From the NCBI RefSeq assembly GCF_001951015.1, contig NZ_CP018914.1:1-64000 (forward strand): DNA of 64,000 bases, written 5' to 3'. Every line of letters begins with the position of its first letter. The first letter of the stretch is position 1. The stretch is from Rickettsia rickettsii. Its GTDB lineage: Bacteria > Pseudomonadota > Alphaproteobacteria > Rickettsiales > Rickettsiaceae. The translations under genes were made by a program, and so were the position numbers. Below are positions 1 through 9,236 of the stretch, piece after piece. The notes beneath the pieces were generated by a model. It had not been told where the DNA came from, searched no databases, and saw nothing but the letters and a program-made list of their open reading frames with translations.

Positions 1-822
1 ATGACAAAGCTAATTATTCACTTAGTTTCAGACTCTTCCGTGCAAACTGCAAAATATGCAGCAAATTCTGCCCTTGCACAATTTACTTCCGTAAAACCAA
101 AATTATATCATTGGCCAATGATTAGAAATTTGGAATTGCTAAATGAAGTATTAAGTAAAATAGAATATAAACATGGGATAGTATTATACACGATTGCCGA
201 TCAAGAACTCCGAAAAACTTTAACGAAATTTTGCTATGAATTAAAAATTCCATGTATTTCTGTAATAGGTAAAATTATTAAAGAAATGTCTGTTTTTTCA
301 GGTATTGAAATAGAAAAAGAACAGAATTACAATTATAAATTTGATAAAACTTATTTTGATACACTTAATGCCATAGATTATGCTATAAGACATGATGACG
401 GACAAATGCTTAATGAATTATCAGAGGCTGATATAATATTAATAGGTCCTTCTAGAACTTCTAAGACACCGACTTCCGTATTTCTAGCGTATAACGGTTT
501 AAAAGCTGCCAATATTCCTTATGTTTATAATTGCCCCTTTCCTGATTTTATAGAAAAAGATATAGATCAATTGGTAGTAGGACTCGTTATTAATCCAAAT
601 AGGTTAATTGAGATAAGAGAAGCTAGATTAAATCTATTACAAATTAACGAAAATAAAAGCTATACGGATTTTAATATAGTACAAAAAGAGTGCCTAGAAG
701 TCAGAAAAATTTGTGATCAAAGAAATTGGCCGGTAATTGATGTTTCAACTAGATCAATAGAGGAAACAGCAGCTTTAATAATGCGAATATATTATAATAG
801 AAAAAATAAATATAATAAATAA
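1..822 (+). CDS. Putative pyruvate,phosphate dikinase regulatory protein (DUF299/PSRP family)
   Basis: The 273-residue protein belongs to the PSRP family, bifunctional Ser/Thr kinase-pyrophosphorylases that switch pyruvate,phosphate dikinase or PEP synthase on and off in the cytoplasm. The N-terminus [12 protein letters not shown] matches the family's opening strand-loop, and the P-loop-like motif GPSRTSKTP lies near residues 149-157. The length is that of the family. The ATG is base 1 of the window, which suggests the genome record was linearised at this start, so the upstream promoter cannot be seen. The gene ends in a TAA at 820-822 and is followed by a repeat-rich spacer. The family call is firm; which dikinase it controls is inferred. 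Confidence 0.85.
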
Positions 823-883
823 AAAGATTTTCATTATTTACAAGTAGAAGCCTGTACTTTATAATTTTATTTATGAATATAGG

Positions 884-1060
884 TGTTGTCCATATGAATC
901 CGAAAGCAACACTATGTCATTCCTAGCTAAAAGCGACTTTGTTGTATAGATTGAAAAACCTACTCAATGTCATCCCCGCCTACACGCGGGGATGACATAA
1001 ACGAGTCATGCAATAAGGCTGTTAAAAGCGGGAATGACATAAAAGCCATATGGACAATGC
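884..1060. repeat. Nested palindromic repeat element (RPE-like) between two genes
   Basis: A perfect hairpin has arms at 967-979 and 986-998 (ATGTCATCCCCGC and its complement). It sits inside a second inverted pair, TGTCCATATG at 887-896 and CATATGGACA at 1047-1056. The ATGTCATTCC/GGAATGACAT core recurs throughout the window. It fills the spacer upstream of trxA and ends about 12 bases before the trxA ribosome-binding site. Confidence 0.75.
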
Positions 1061-1081
1061 TACAAAAACATAGAGGAATTT

Positions 1082-1399
1082 ATGGCAAATAACGTAAAGG
1101 ATAACTCTTTTAAAAAGGAAGTATTAGAATCGGATTTACCTGTACTGGTTGATTTTTGGGCAGAATGGTGCGGACCGTGTAAAATGTTAACACCGATAAT
1201 AGATGAAATCAGTAAAGAATTACAAGGCAAAGTAAAAGTACTTAAAATGAATATTGATGAAAATCCTAACACTCCTTCAGAATACGGTATTCGTAGTATT
1301 CCAACGATAATGTTATTTAAAAATGGTGAACAAAAAGATACTAAAATAGGTTTGCAACAAAAAAATTCTCTTTTAGATTGGATTAATAAATCTATTTAA
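1082..1399 (+). CDS. trxA: Thioredoxin
   Basis: This is a 105-residue single-domain thioredoxin, the cytoplasmic protein-disulfide reductant. The redox motif WCGPCK has its cysteines at residues 30 and 33, preceded by the conserved DFWAEW stretch, and the cis-proline motif SIPT is present. Length and motif spacing are canonical. The ATG at 1082 is preceded by GAGG at 1073-1076, a suitable ribosome-binding site. The gene ends 9 bases before the ABC ATPase gene on the same strand, so the two may be co-transcribed. Confidence 0.96.
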   Translation: MANNVKDNSFKKEVLESDLPVLVDFWAEWCGPCKMLTPIIDEISKELQGKVKVLKMNIDENPNTPSEYGIRSIPTIMLFKNGEQKDTKIGLQQKNSLLDWINKSI

Positions 1400-1408
1400 T
1401 ATTTATTT

Positions 1409-2158
1409 ATGTCACTTAGCCATCCAAAAGTATTTATAGAGATAACTAATGGTTATGTTGAAGGTATTGATACTCATAAAAGAGCTCAAGGTTTAAAGCA
1501 TTTCTTCTTGAAAAAAGGAGTCTCTCTTTCTCCAAATATACCTATATTAAACAATATTAATTTTTCTTGTTATGAGGGAGAAAAAATAGCTTTTATAGGG
1601 AGTAACGGTTCGGGAAAAAGTTCGTTTCTAAAGTTAATCGCCGGAATATATCCGTTAAAATCCGGTACAGTCAAAGTTCATGGAGATATTGCGGCAATTA
1701 TAGATATGGGAGTTGGTTTTGAGTCTGAGCAAACTGGTCGTGAAAATATAAAAATGTTAATGCTATATAATAATATGCTGGATAAATATAGCAAAAAAAT
1801 TGAAAAAGAAATTATAGATTTTTCAGAACTTGGTAGTAAAATTGATTTACCGATAAAAATTTATAGCTCCGGTATGTTATCACGTCTTGCTTTTTCTGTA
1901 TCAATATTTCAAAATCCGCAGATTCTATTACTTGATGAAGTTTTTGCGGCAGGCGATAGCTATTTTATAGAAAAATCTCTTAGTTTAATGAAGAATAAAT
2001 TTAAAAATACTCCTATTTCAATAATAGTAAGCCATCAAGAAGAAATTATAAAAGATAATTGCGATAGATGTATTTTATTAAAAGACGGCAATATTATAGG
2101 TGATGGTACACCATCGGAAATGTTTAAAATCTATAACCAACAACAAGGAAATTCATAA
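1409..2158 (+). CDS. ABC transporter ATP-binding protein, polysaccharide/teichoic-acid export type (Wzt/KpsT-like)
   Basis: The 249-residue ATPase has Walker A GSNGSGKSS at residues 64-72, a signature region with YSSGMLSRL in place of LSGGQ, and Walker B LLLDEVFAAGD. The degenerate signature and the sequence after Walker B are typical of the subfamily that exports O-antigen, capsule or teichoic-acid chains. It lacks the C-terminal carbohydrate-binding extension of some Wzt proteins, so it looks like the short KpsT/TagH-like form. Its stop codon abuts the permease ATG (TAA 2156-2158, ATG 2159), so the two are translationally coupled. The substrate, presumably a surface glycan, is inferred. Confidence 0.88.
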   Translation: MSLSHPKVFIEITNGYVEGIDTHKRAQGLKHFFLKKGVSLSPNIPILNNINFSCYEGEKIAFIGSNGSGKSSFLKLIAGIYPLKSGTVKVHGDIAAIIDMGVGFESEQTGRENIKMLMLYNNMLDKYSKKIEKEIIDFSELGSKIDLPIKIYSSGMLSRLAFSVSIFQNPQILLLDEVFAAGDSYFIEKSLSLMKNKFKNTPISIIVSHQEEIIKDNCDRCILLKDGNIIGDGTPSEMFKIYNQQQGNS

Positions 2159-2935
2159 ATGATAAAGTATTTTTTTTCTAAAAAATACTGGCGGGCAATA
2201 GCATTACTAGTTAAAGCTTCTATAATTAGGCAAAATAAAGATTCTTTTTTAGGTTCTTTATGGAGTTTAATTCAGCCTTTTATTCACATAATGGTAATTT
2301 CATATTTTTTCGGTTTTTTATTAAGACAGCCGAGAGAATTTATTGTCATGAACTTAGTCGGCGGTATTCCTTTGTGGAGTTTTATAGTAAGCAGCTTAAC
2401 GATTTGTTCAAGTTCTTTAGTTACACGTGATCAAATAATAAAAAAAGTTAGAATTTCTAAGACTTTTTTTCCTGTTGCGGATAGTTTAGGGCAATTATAT
2501 ACTTTAATTTGCTCATTTTCGGCAATGTATTTTGCTTTTATTTTATTATTTCCAGAAAAATTTTCTTGGCAAATAATATTTATGCCGATATTAATTTTGC
2601 CCTTAATAATATGTGTGATTAGTGGTTCTATCGCAGTAGCATTTTTAACGCCGTATATTCGAGATATTCCGCAAATGTTGAGTGTTATTCTTGGAGTTAT
2701 TTATTGGAGTATACCGATAGTTTATCCATATTCGCTAATTCCGGAGTCTAAAAAGATATATTTTGAATTTAATCCGTTCTTTTTAGTTATAAGACCCGTA
2801 CAAGCGTTGGTGATTGACGGAACATTACCGGATATGATGCTGATAGTTAAGTCTATTATAGTTGCATTTATTACTGTTTGTATCAGTTATTTAATTTATA
2901 GACAATTTTCTAAAAGAGTTATTTATTATTTATGA
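2159..2935 (+). CDS. ABC-2 type polysaccharide export permease (Wzm/KpsM-like)
   Basis: The 258-residue protein has the ABC-2 permease pattern. A cytoplasmic N-terminus contains the family feature SLWSLIQPFIH, and about six hydrophobic segments follow. The periplasmic-side motif YWSIPIVYP and the late FNPFFLVIRPVQ are typical of polysaccharide exporters. It pairs with the ATPase immediately upstream. Its stop overlaps the next ATG (ATGA at 2932-2935), so the downstream oxidoreductase gene is probably on the same message. Confidence 0.88.
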   Translation: MIKYFFSKKYWRAIALLVKASIIRQNKDSFLGSLWSLIQPFIHIMVISYFFGFLLRQPREFIVMNLVGGIPLWSFIVSSLTICSSSLVTRDQIIKKVRISKTFFPVADSLGQLYTLICSFSAMYFAFILLFPEKFSWQIIFMPILILPLIICVISGSIAVAFLTPYIRDIPQMLSVILGVIYWSIPIVYPYSLIPESKKIYFEFNPFFLVIRPVQALVIDGTLPDMMLIVKSIIVAFITVCISYLIYRQFSKRVIYYL

Positions 2936-5900
2936 AACTTGGTTTTAATCTAGATTTTAATGAATTAGATTTAACCGGACTTAAAAAATTAGATCAAATA
3001 TTTTTAGATTATCTCTTTAAAGCTGATAGATCTTTGCATAAAGATTTAATGTTATTTAGATCGACTCCTCTCTCCATTATTCCAAAAGATTATTCCGAAT
3101 TTTTGCTAAAAATTTCCCCTCATTTAGACGATTTTTTAGCAGAGTTATTTTGTATTTCAAAAGAAGTAACGATATCAAGGTTAAAACATAAAGATTTTGA
3201 TATTATTTATGAATGTAAAAGAAAATTTGTTCAACGTGTTGCCGTAAAAAAATATCCACTGGAAAAAATAAAAGATATTGATTTTGAAGATGTGTATTTA
3301 AAACTAACTGATTTAATAGGTGCGAATTTTACTTCTAGAGAATTTGCAAAACAAATAATTATATGGCAACAGGCAGAAGAAAGTTTTGCAGAAGAATTAG
3401 ACATAGCAGCTAGGTATGCTGCGTATAGGGTTTATTTGTGTGAGAGTATCAAGCCACAGGATAACATCCTATTCAACCTCCCACAAAAACTAGATAAAGA
3501 AAATCTAATAGACGATAAAAAAATATTAAAATATCAAAAAAATGAGAGAGTAGATTTTGACTATACAGATTCTTTTTTAAATCTAGATGAAGCTTTAAAC
3601 CATTCTCATTATTGTATTTATTGCCATAAGCAAGATAAGGATAGTTGTTCTAAGGGATTACTGCAACCTCAGAATCGTCATTGCGAGGAGCAAAGCGACG
3701 TGGCAATCTCAGGAGATTTGACGAGATTGCCACGCTCCTTGCAGTTGCTTGCAATGACGGATTTAAAACAAGGTTGCCCGTTAAAACAAAAAATTTCTGA
3801 AATGAACTATGTTAAGGCACAAGGTTTTAACCTAAGTGCTCTTGCTATTATCGTTATTGATAATCCGATGGTTGCAGCAACAGGTCATAGAATTTGTAAT
3901 GATTGCTCAAAAGCTTGTATTTACCAAAAGCAAGATCCGGTAAATATCCCATTAATAGAATCAAATATTTTAGAAGAAACACTTAAATTACCTTACGGCT
4001 TAGAGATATATTTACTGCTTACTCGTTGGAATCCGCTTAATATTTATGCACCGCTTCCGAAAGAACCTACTAATTATAATATTTTAGTTACCGGTCTTGG
4101 TCCTGCAGGTTTTAGTCTTAGCTATTATTTATTACGGTCAGGTCATAATGTTGTGGCTATTGACGGTTTAAGAATTACTCTACTGCCTTTTGACGTTCAT
4201 AAGCCTATAAAATTTTGGCATGAATATAAAAATTTGTTATCGGAAAGAATGCCAAGAGGATTTGGAGGGGTAGCGGAATATGGAATTACTGTTCGGTGGG
4301 ATAAAAACAATCTCGATATATTGCGGCTAATATTAGAGAGAAATAATAATTTCAAATATTATGACGGAGTAGCTTTAGATTTTAATATAACGAAAGAACA
4401 AGCTTTCGATTTGGGTTTTGATTATATAGCTTTTTGCATTGGAGCAGGTCAGCCGAAAGTTTTGGATATAGAAAATTTTGAAGCTAAGGGCGTAAAAACG
4501 GCTTCTGATTTCTTAATGACTTTGCAAAACGGAGGGGCATTTTTGAAAAATTCTAGTACTAATATGGTAATTAGGATGCCGATTGCGGTAATAGGCGGCG
4601 GTCTTACTTCCTTAGACGCAGCAACGGAAAGTTTATATTACTATAAAAAACAAGTAGAGGAATTTGCCGAAGATTATATAGAAAAAGATTTAGCAGAGGA
4701 AGATAAAGAAATGGCTGAAGAATTTATTGCTCATGCAAAATTGTTTAAAGAAGCTAAGAATAATGAAGAATTAAGAAAGGTTTTTAATAAGCTTGGGGGT
4801 GCTACTGTCTACTATCGTGGAAGATTGCAAGATTCGCCGGCATATAAATTAAATCACGAGGAGCTAATATATGCATTAGCACTCGGTGTTGATTTTAAGG
4901 AAAATATGCAACCTTTAAGGATTAATGTTGATAAATACGGTCATGTGGAATCTGTGGAGTTTGAGAATCGAAACCGTCATTGCGAGCAGTCAAAGACTGC
5001 GTGGCAATCTCATGAGTTTGGCTTAACAAGATTGCCGCGTCAATGCTACGCATTTCCTCGCAATGACATCAAAACCAAAACCGTGATTATGGCAATCGGT
5101 ATAGAAAATAACACTCAATTCGATGAGGATAAATATAGCTATTTCGGTGATTGTAATCCTAAATATTCGGGTAGTGTAGTGAAGGCTCTTGCTAGTACCA
5201 AAGAAGGGTACGACGCTATTAACAAAAAGCTTATAAATAATAATCCTAGCTTTAAAGGTAGTTATAAAGATTTTTGTACGCAGCTTGATTATTTGCTGAC
5301 TTCTAGGGTTAATAAAATAAATATTTTAGATGATAAAACTTTTGAGTTGATAATTCATTCGCCGCTTGCTGCTAAAAATTTTAAGTTCGGACAGTTTTTT
5401 CGCTTACAAAATTATTCTGAAGATGCTGCTAAGTTAATAGAGCCTGTAGCCTTAAGCCCTATCGATATTGATGTAGAAAAAGGCTTAATTAGCTTTATAG
5501 TTTTTGAAGTCGGTAAATCTACTAGCTTATGTAAAACATTATCCGAAAATGAGAAAGTAGTTTTAATGGGACCGACAGGTTCGCCGCTAGAAATACCTCA
5601 AAATAAAAAAATAGTTATTGTTGATTTCGAAGTCGGTAATATAGGCTTATTAAAAGTTCTAAAAGAAAATAATAATGAAGTTATATTTGTTACCTATCCT
5701 GATATAAAAATCCGTAAATTAGTTTCAGTGGATATAGTAATAATTAATGCTTCTCCTGAAATAATAGAAGAATTGCAAAGTCTAAAAAATGAAATATTCA
5801 GTGAAAATACAAAAATAATAGTTAGCGTTAATTCATCGATGCAATGTATGATGAAAGGAATTTGCGGACAATGTATTCAAAAAGTTAAAGGAGAGCAGAA

Positions 5901-6033
5901 ATATATTTTTGCATGTAGCCAGCAAAATCAAAATGCAGAAATAGTTGATTTTAAGAGCTTGAAAACTCGTTTACGCCAAAACTCTTTGCAAGAAAAAATG
6001 AGAAAATTAGTGGCTAATTCATCCATAATTTAA
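2932..6033 (+). CDS. Large FAD/NAD(P)- and Fe-S-dependent oxidoreductase (GltD-like core with PyrK-like C-terminus)
   Basis: This 1033-residue protein combines several parts. A helical N-terminal region runs to about residue 220. Two cysteine clusters follow (C228, C231, C239 and C322, C325, C329), likely [4Fe-4S] sites as in glutamate synthase small subunits. A dinucleotide-binding fold begins at NILVTGLGPAG near residue 383, and a second Rossmann motif is AVIGGGLTS. A PyrK-like module ends in C972, C978, C981 and C995, the [2Fe-2S] pattern. The layout resembles a fused NfnA/NfnB or GltD/PyrK flavoprotein; the electron donor and acceptor are unknown. Two palindromic repeats are inserted in frame at about residues 249-277 and 682-713 without breaking the frame. 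The start overlaps the permease stop. Confidence 0.75.
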   Translation: MKLGFNLDFNELDLTGLKKLDQIFLDYLFKADRSLHKDLMLFRSTPLSIIPKDYSEFLLKISPHLDDFLAELFCISKEVTISRLKHKDFDIIYECKRKFVQRVAVKKYPLEKIKDIDFEDVYLKLTDLIGANFTSREFAKQIIIWQQAEESFAEELDIAARYAAYRVYLCESIKPQDNILFNLPQKLDKENLIDDKKILKYQKNERVDFDYTDSFLNLDEALNHSHYCIYCHKQDKDSCSKGLLQPQNRHCEEQSDVAISGDLTRLPRSLQLLAMTDLKQGCPLKQKISEMNYVKAQGFNLSALAIIVIDNPMVAATGHRICNDCSKACIYQKQDPVNIPLIESNILEETLKLPYGLEIYLLLTRWNPLNIYAPLPKEPTNYNILVTGLGPAGFSLSYYLLRSGHNVVAIDGLRITLLPFDVHKPIKFWHEYKNLLSERMPRGFGGVAEYGITVRWDKNNLDILRLILERNNNFKYYDGVALDFNITKEQAFDLGFDYIAFCIGAGQPKVLDIENFEAKGVKTASDFLMTLQNGGAFLKNSSTNMVIRMPIAVIGGGLTSLDAATESLYYYKKQVEEFAEDYIEKDLAEEDKEMAEEFIAHAKLFKEAKNNEELRKVFNKLGGATVYYRGRLQDSPAYKLNHEELIYALALGVDFKENMQPLRINVDKYGHVESVEFENRNRHCEQSKTAWQSHEFGLTRLPRQCYAFPRNDIKTKTVIMAIGIENNTQFDEDKYSYFGDCNPKYSGSVVKALASTKEGYDAINKKLINNNPSFKGSYKDFCTQLDYLLTSRVNKINILDDKTFELIIHSPLAAKNFKFGQFFRLQNYSEDAAKLIEPVALSPIDIDVEKGLISFIVFEVGKSTSLCKTLSENEKVVLMGPTGSPLEIPQNKKIVIVDFEVGNIGLLKVLKENNNEVIFVTYPDIKIRKLVSVDIVIINASPEIIEELQSLKNEIFSENTKIIVSVNSSMQCMMKGICGQCIQKVKGEQKYIFACSQQNQNAEIVDFKSLKTRLRQNSLQEKMRKLVANSSII
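3676..3759. repeat. In-frame palindromic repeat (CGTCATTGCGAG family) inside oxidoreductase gene
   Basis: The element begins CGTCATTGCGAGGAG and ends with the matching GCAATGACG. Internally GTGGCAATCTC pairs with GAGATTGCCAC. It is read through as about 28 codons that lie between the two cysteine clusters of the host protein. Confidence 0.85.
4975..5067. repeat. Second in-frame palindromic repeat inside the same gene
   Basis: The sequence runs from CGTCATTGCGAGCAG to CTCGCAATGAC, with internal GTGGCAATCTCA against AGATTGCCGCG. It adds about 31 codons, roughly residues 682-712, between the NAD(P)-binding region and the PyrK-like module. Confidence 0.85.
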
Positions 6034-6350
6034 TATAATAGCTTCAATTAACTCTTCTAGTTGTTCAGGTGATAATTCACCAATTTTTTTGAATTTTATC
6101 ACTTCTTATAGCACTAATTTCATCAACCATAATATGAGATTCTAAATTAAAACCATTTAGCTCTGTAGGAGTCAATAACAGGTGAAAAGTTGTGGGGCAT
6201 CTATTAAATCTGTTGTGAAGGCAAACTGTTATACTGGGATGATTTTTATATAAATTAGATTGAACAACAACAGCGGGGTGAGGTTTACCATAATCTCCAG
6301 ATATTACACCAAGCAACAATATATCTTTTTTTAATTTCTATTATTTCCAT
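6019..6350 (-). pseudogene. MazF/PemK-type toxin, broken by two poly-A frameshifts
   Basis: Read across frames, this encodes the full MazF/PemK ribonuclease-toxin pattern: DILLLGVISGDYGKPHPAVV, then HIMVDEISAIRSDKI, then IGELSPEQLEEL. The ATG at 6350 overlaps the stop of the antitoxin remnant, the usual layout of such pairs. Two frameshifts are visible, both at runs of seven A on the coding strand where six would keep the frame: after GAAATT near the start and after ATTC near 6091-6097. Both look like one-base slippage. The 3' end overlaps the end of the oxidoreductase gene convergently. The protein is not expected to be functional. Confidence 0.75.
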
Positions 6351-6418
6351 TCATCTAACCAACTTTCTTCATTGTGTTTTAACCATAAGTTGGCATCAGG
6401 ATATTGTAACACAAAGTG
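6341..6418 (-). pseudogene. C-terminal remnant of the toxin's antitoxin
   Basis: A short open stretch ends LKHNEESWLDEWK before the TAA at 6341-6343. The toxin ATG overlaps this end, as in mazEF-type operons. A stop codon at 6419-6421 and no recognisable upstream part show that only the C-terminus survives. The antitoxin identity comes from position and the acidic C-terminus, not from a diagnostic domain. Confidence 0.5.
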
Positions 6419-6442
6419 TTACATATCGCTAGTTAAATAAAT

Positions 6443-7237
6443 TTACTTCTCAAAACGACAAAATGCTCTACTACTATCTTGATTAAGAAAATCGATAATT
6501 TGTATTACTATAGAATTATTGTTATATTTTTCAGCAACTTGTTTTATACGCTCAGCAAAATTACCTTCACCTGAGAAGATTTCTTCGATAGCTTTTAAAG
6601 CACTTAAAGACTTTACTTTATCAAACCCTTTTCTATTCATACCGATTAGATTTAAGCCCTCAAGCACCGCACGTTTGCTACTTACAAGCCCAAACGGTAT
6701 TACATCTGCTCCGACCGGCGATAGCCCGCCAATCATCGAATATTCACCGATTCTAGCATATTGATGTACGGCAGACAGTCCGCCAATTATTGCATAATCA
6801 CCTACCCCAATATGACCTGCTAGGCTTACATAATTAGCAAATACTACATTATTGCCGATTTTACAATCATGACCTATATGGACGCCGACCATAAATAAAT
6901 TATTATTTCCTACTCTTGTCATCATTCCGCCGCCTTGGCTTCCTGCTTGTACCGTAACATATTCTCTAATAGTATTATTAGAGCCAATTATTGTGCTTGA
7001 TCGCTCATTAGCATATTTTAAGATTTGTGGAGGTTGACCTATTGATGCAAAAGGATAGATTACGGTATTTTCGCCGATTTCGGTAATCCCTTCAATTACT
7101 ACATGGGATTTTAGCTCGACATTGTCATTAAGCACAACTTCAGGACCTATAATACAATACGGTCCGATTTTTACGTTTTTACCAAGCTTTGCACCTTCTG
7201 CAATTACAGCTGTAGTATGGATATTAGAATTTGACAC
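6443..7237 (-). CDS. lpxA: Acyl-ACP--UDP-N-acetylglucosamine O-acyltransferase
   Basis: LpxA catalyses the first step of lipid A synthesis, moving a 3-hydroxyacyl chain from ACP to UDP-GlcNAc in the cytoplasm. The 264-residue protein is built of left-handed beta-helix hexapeptide repeats (such as IGPYCIIGPEVV). It keeps the HIGHD active-site motif at residues 120-124, where H123 corresponds to the catalytic histidine of E. coli LpxA. The C-terminal helical part is present. The gene starts 6 bases after fabZ ends, in the order lpxD, fabZ, lpxA. Confidence 0.96.
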   Translation of the reverse strand: MSNSNIHTTAVIAEGAKLGKNVKIGPYCIIGPEVVLNDNVELKSHVVIEGITEIGENTVIYPFASIGQPPQILKYANERSSTIIGSNNTIREYVTVQAGSQGGGMMTRVGNNNLFMVGVHIGHDCKIGNNVVFANYVSLAGHIGVGDYAIIGGLSAVHQYARIGEYSMIGGLSPVGADVIPFGLVSSKRAVLEGLNLIGMNRKGFDKVKSLSALKAIEEIFSGEGNFAERIKQVAEKYNNNSIVIQIIDFLNQDSSRAFCRFEK

Positions 7238-7243
7238 TTGTCC

Positions 7244-7681
7244 CTATGTTTTATCTTTAATCATTGCGGTAAACTTGCTTTCTGCAGCTATTTCACCTTC
7301 GACCGTAACCGTACTTGAAAATTTCCATACGTTAGCTCTTTGCTGATCAATAACAGCGTGGATATGCATAGTATCCCCCGGCTGAACAATTCTACGAAAT
7401 TTTGCATTTTCGATAGTCATTAAAAACACTTCTTTATTCTTAGTAGAACCTAAAGATTTAGCAACTAATATAGCAGCTAATTGTGCCATAGCCTCAACCA
7501 TTAGAACACCGGGCATAACAGGTCTTGCCGGAAAATGTCCTGTAAATTGCGGTTCGTTAACAGTAACGTTTTTAATACCTGTTATTGATTTGTTAGGATC
7601 GATTTTAAGTACTCTATCTACTAATAAAAATGGATAGCGATGAGGTATCCAATCCATGATTTCGGTAATATCTATGATCAT
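7244..7681 (-). CDS. fabZ: 3-hydroxyacyl-ACP dehydratase
   Basis: FabZ dehydrates 3-hydroxyacyl-ACP in fatty acid elongation. The 145-residue hot-dog-fold protein has [13 protein letters not shown] near the N-terminus. The catalytic pair sits in FTGHFP (H49) and [12 protein letters not shown] (E63). It lies between lpxD and lpxA, as in many proteobacteria, where LpxA/LpxD and FabZ compete for the same acyl-ACP pool. A palindromic repeat separates it from lpxD. Confidence 0.96.
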   Translation of the reverse strand: MIIDITEIMDWIPHRYPFLLVDRVLKIDPNKSITGIKNVTVNEPQFTGHFPARPVMPGVLMVEAMAQLAAILVAKSLGSTKNKEVFLMTIENAKFRRIVQPGDTMHIHAVIDQQRANVWKFSSTVTVEGEIAAESKFTAMIKDKT

Positions 7682-7713
7682 TTATTTAGATCTCTTCTTT
7701 AATGTAAATTTTC

Positions 7714-7833
7714 CGTCATTGCGAGGAAATTATGAAATAATTGACTAAGCAATCTAGTAAAAAGTACTAAAATCAGCACTTTTTGCTAATTTTTTTGGAT
7801 TGCCACCGTAGCCTATGGCTGCTCACAATGACG
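7714..7833. repeat. Palindromic repeat between lpxD and fabZ
   Basis: This is a complete element from CGTCATTGCGAGG to TCACAATGACG. The inner arms GCAATCTAGTAAAAA and TTTTTTTGGATTGC enclose an AT-rich loop. It lies within the transcribed spacer of the lipid A operon. Confidence 0.8.
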
Positions 7834-7876
7834 ACTCAGGTATTCATGCAACAACAAAGCTCTTTTCAATAGCAAG

Positions 7877-8914
7877 CTACTTTTTTAATTTGCTATTAGA
7901 GGTCTTTAGTAATTGTTTCATAATAATAGATTGTCTATGCCAATCCATAATAGGAATTGCAGGGCTGCCGCCGACAATTTTACCTGCTTCTATATTTTGT
8001 GCTACACCGCCTTGTGCCGCTACCTGTGCCCCGTCGCCTATATTTAGATGTCCGGCGATTCCTACTTGCCCTCCAAGAGCACAATATTTACCGATCGTGC
8101 TACTTCCTGCTATACCTGTCTGTGCTACGATAATAGAGCCTTTACCTATTTTGACGCCATGCCCTATTTGTACTAAATTATCTATGCGGCATAAATCTTT
8201 TATAATTGTATCTTGAAGTGATCCTCTATCAATAGTAGTGTTTGCACCAATTTCAACATTATTGCCGATTTTAACTATTCCTATATGAAATATTTTGTGA
8301 TGTACGCCTTTTTCGGTAGAAAATCCAAACCCGTCCTGTCCAATTTTTGCACCTGCAAGTATTACGACGTCGTCGCCTATAATTGCATAATTTATTGAAA
8401 CATGTTGTTCTATTCTAGCGTTTCTGCCGATATTTACTCCTCTACCTATAAAACTTCCAGCTTCTATAATACTATTATCACCTATAATAACATCGTCTTC
8501 AATAACTACATTGTGACCTATATAACAATTTTTTCCGATAGTCGCTGAATCTGCAACAATAGCGGATTTCATTATTTTAGTAGGGTATGATTTAATAGGA
8601 GCATAAAAAAAATCTATTAATTTGCCGTAAGCAAAATATGAGTTCTGGGCGTGTAATAAAACAGTATTTGGATTTGCTTCTCCCGTAAAATTTTTCGGCA
8701 CTATACAAGCAGCAGCTTTGGTAGTTTTTAAAAATTCGGAGTATTTAGGATTGCTTAAAAAGCTAATATCATTTGGTGATGCTTCCTGCAGAATTTTAAT
8801 ATCATGAATAGCTATATCTTCAATCTTAGGAGGTGCTATAATATCGTGTAAAAAATCTATAATTGCTGTTAGTTTTCGTGGCCCTAGATTTTTATAAAAA
8901 TTACTACTTACCAT
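7877..8914 (-). CDS. lpxD: UDP-3-O-(3-hydroxyacyl)glucosamine N-acyltransferase
   Basis: LpxD adds the second 3-hydroxyacyl chain in lipid A synthesis. The 345-residue protein has an N-terminal domain to about residue 110 and a beta-helix of hexapeptide repeats ([17 protein letters not shown] and onward). The catalytic histidine is in NLVQIGHG, about H252. A C-terminal helix carries PIMDWHRQ. The ATG at 8914 gives the usual family length. It is the first gene of the operon lpxD, fabZ, lpxA. Confidence 0.96.
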   Translation of the reverse strand: MVSSNFYKNLGPRKLTAIIDFLHDIIAPPKIEDIAIHDIKILQEASPNDISFLSNPKYSEFLKTTKAAACIVPKNFTGEANPNTVLLHAQNSYFAYGKLIDFFYAPIKSYPTKIMKSAIVADSATIGKNCYIGHNVVIEDDVIIGDNSIIEAGSFIGRGVNIGRNARIEQHVSINYAIIGDDVVILAGAKIGQDGFGFSTEKGVHHKIFHIGIVKIGNNVEIGANTTIDRGSLQDTIIKDLCRIDNLVQIGHGVKIGKGSIIVAQTGIAGSSTIGKYCALGGQVGIAGHLNIGDGAQVAAQGGVAQNIEAGKIVGGSPAIPIMDWHRQSIIMKQLLKTSNSKLKK

Positions 8915-8977
8915 ATAACTTTAAGCAAATTAATCATTAGCGACAGTATATAAGTGATAGTTTTATTATGCAACAAA

Positions 8978-9120
8978 ATTTACAGGTGGAATAAAAGGTA
9001 TTGCTAAGTAAAGAATGATGTCGTCATTGCGAGCAGCCGTAGGCTGCGTGGCAGTCTCATGATAATAACAAACTCCTGAGATTGCTTCGTCAATTGCTAT
9101 GCAAATTCCTCGCAATGACG
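8978..9120. repeat. Repeat unit upstream of the patatin pseudogene
   Basis: It comprises a 52-base lead (TTTACAGG...AAAAGGTATTG...) and a palindromic element at 9022-9120 bounded by CGTCATTGCGAGCAG and CTCGCAATGACG. The lead recurs with about 8 mismatches at 10253-10305 on the other side of the patatin pseudogene. The palindrome at 46350-46452 is nearly the same sequence. The remaining spacer 8915-9236 shows no gene. Confidence 0.7.
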
Positions 9121-9236
9121 GAAAAACCGATCCACGCAACAACGTCTACTTGATTGTAAGATCTGGGAAAAAAATAGATAAAAAGTCACAAATATTAATT
9201 TACGTTTTATTAAGAAGAATTAAATTAATGTAGGTA

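Noticed and set aside
7815-8216. 133-codon plus-strand frame opposite lpxD
   Set aside because: The Cys/Pro/Ile-rich composition is the complement of hexapeptide repeats; lpxD is clearly the real gene.
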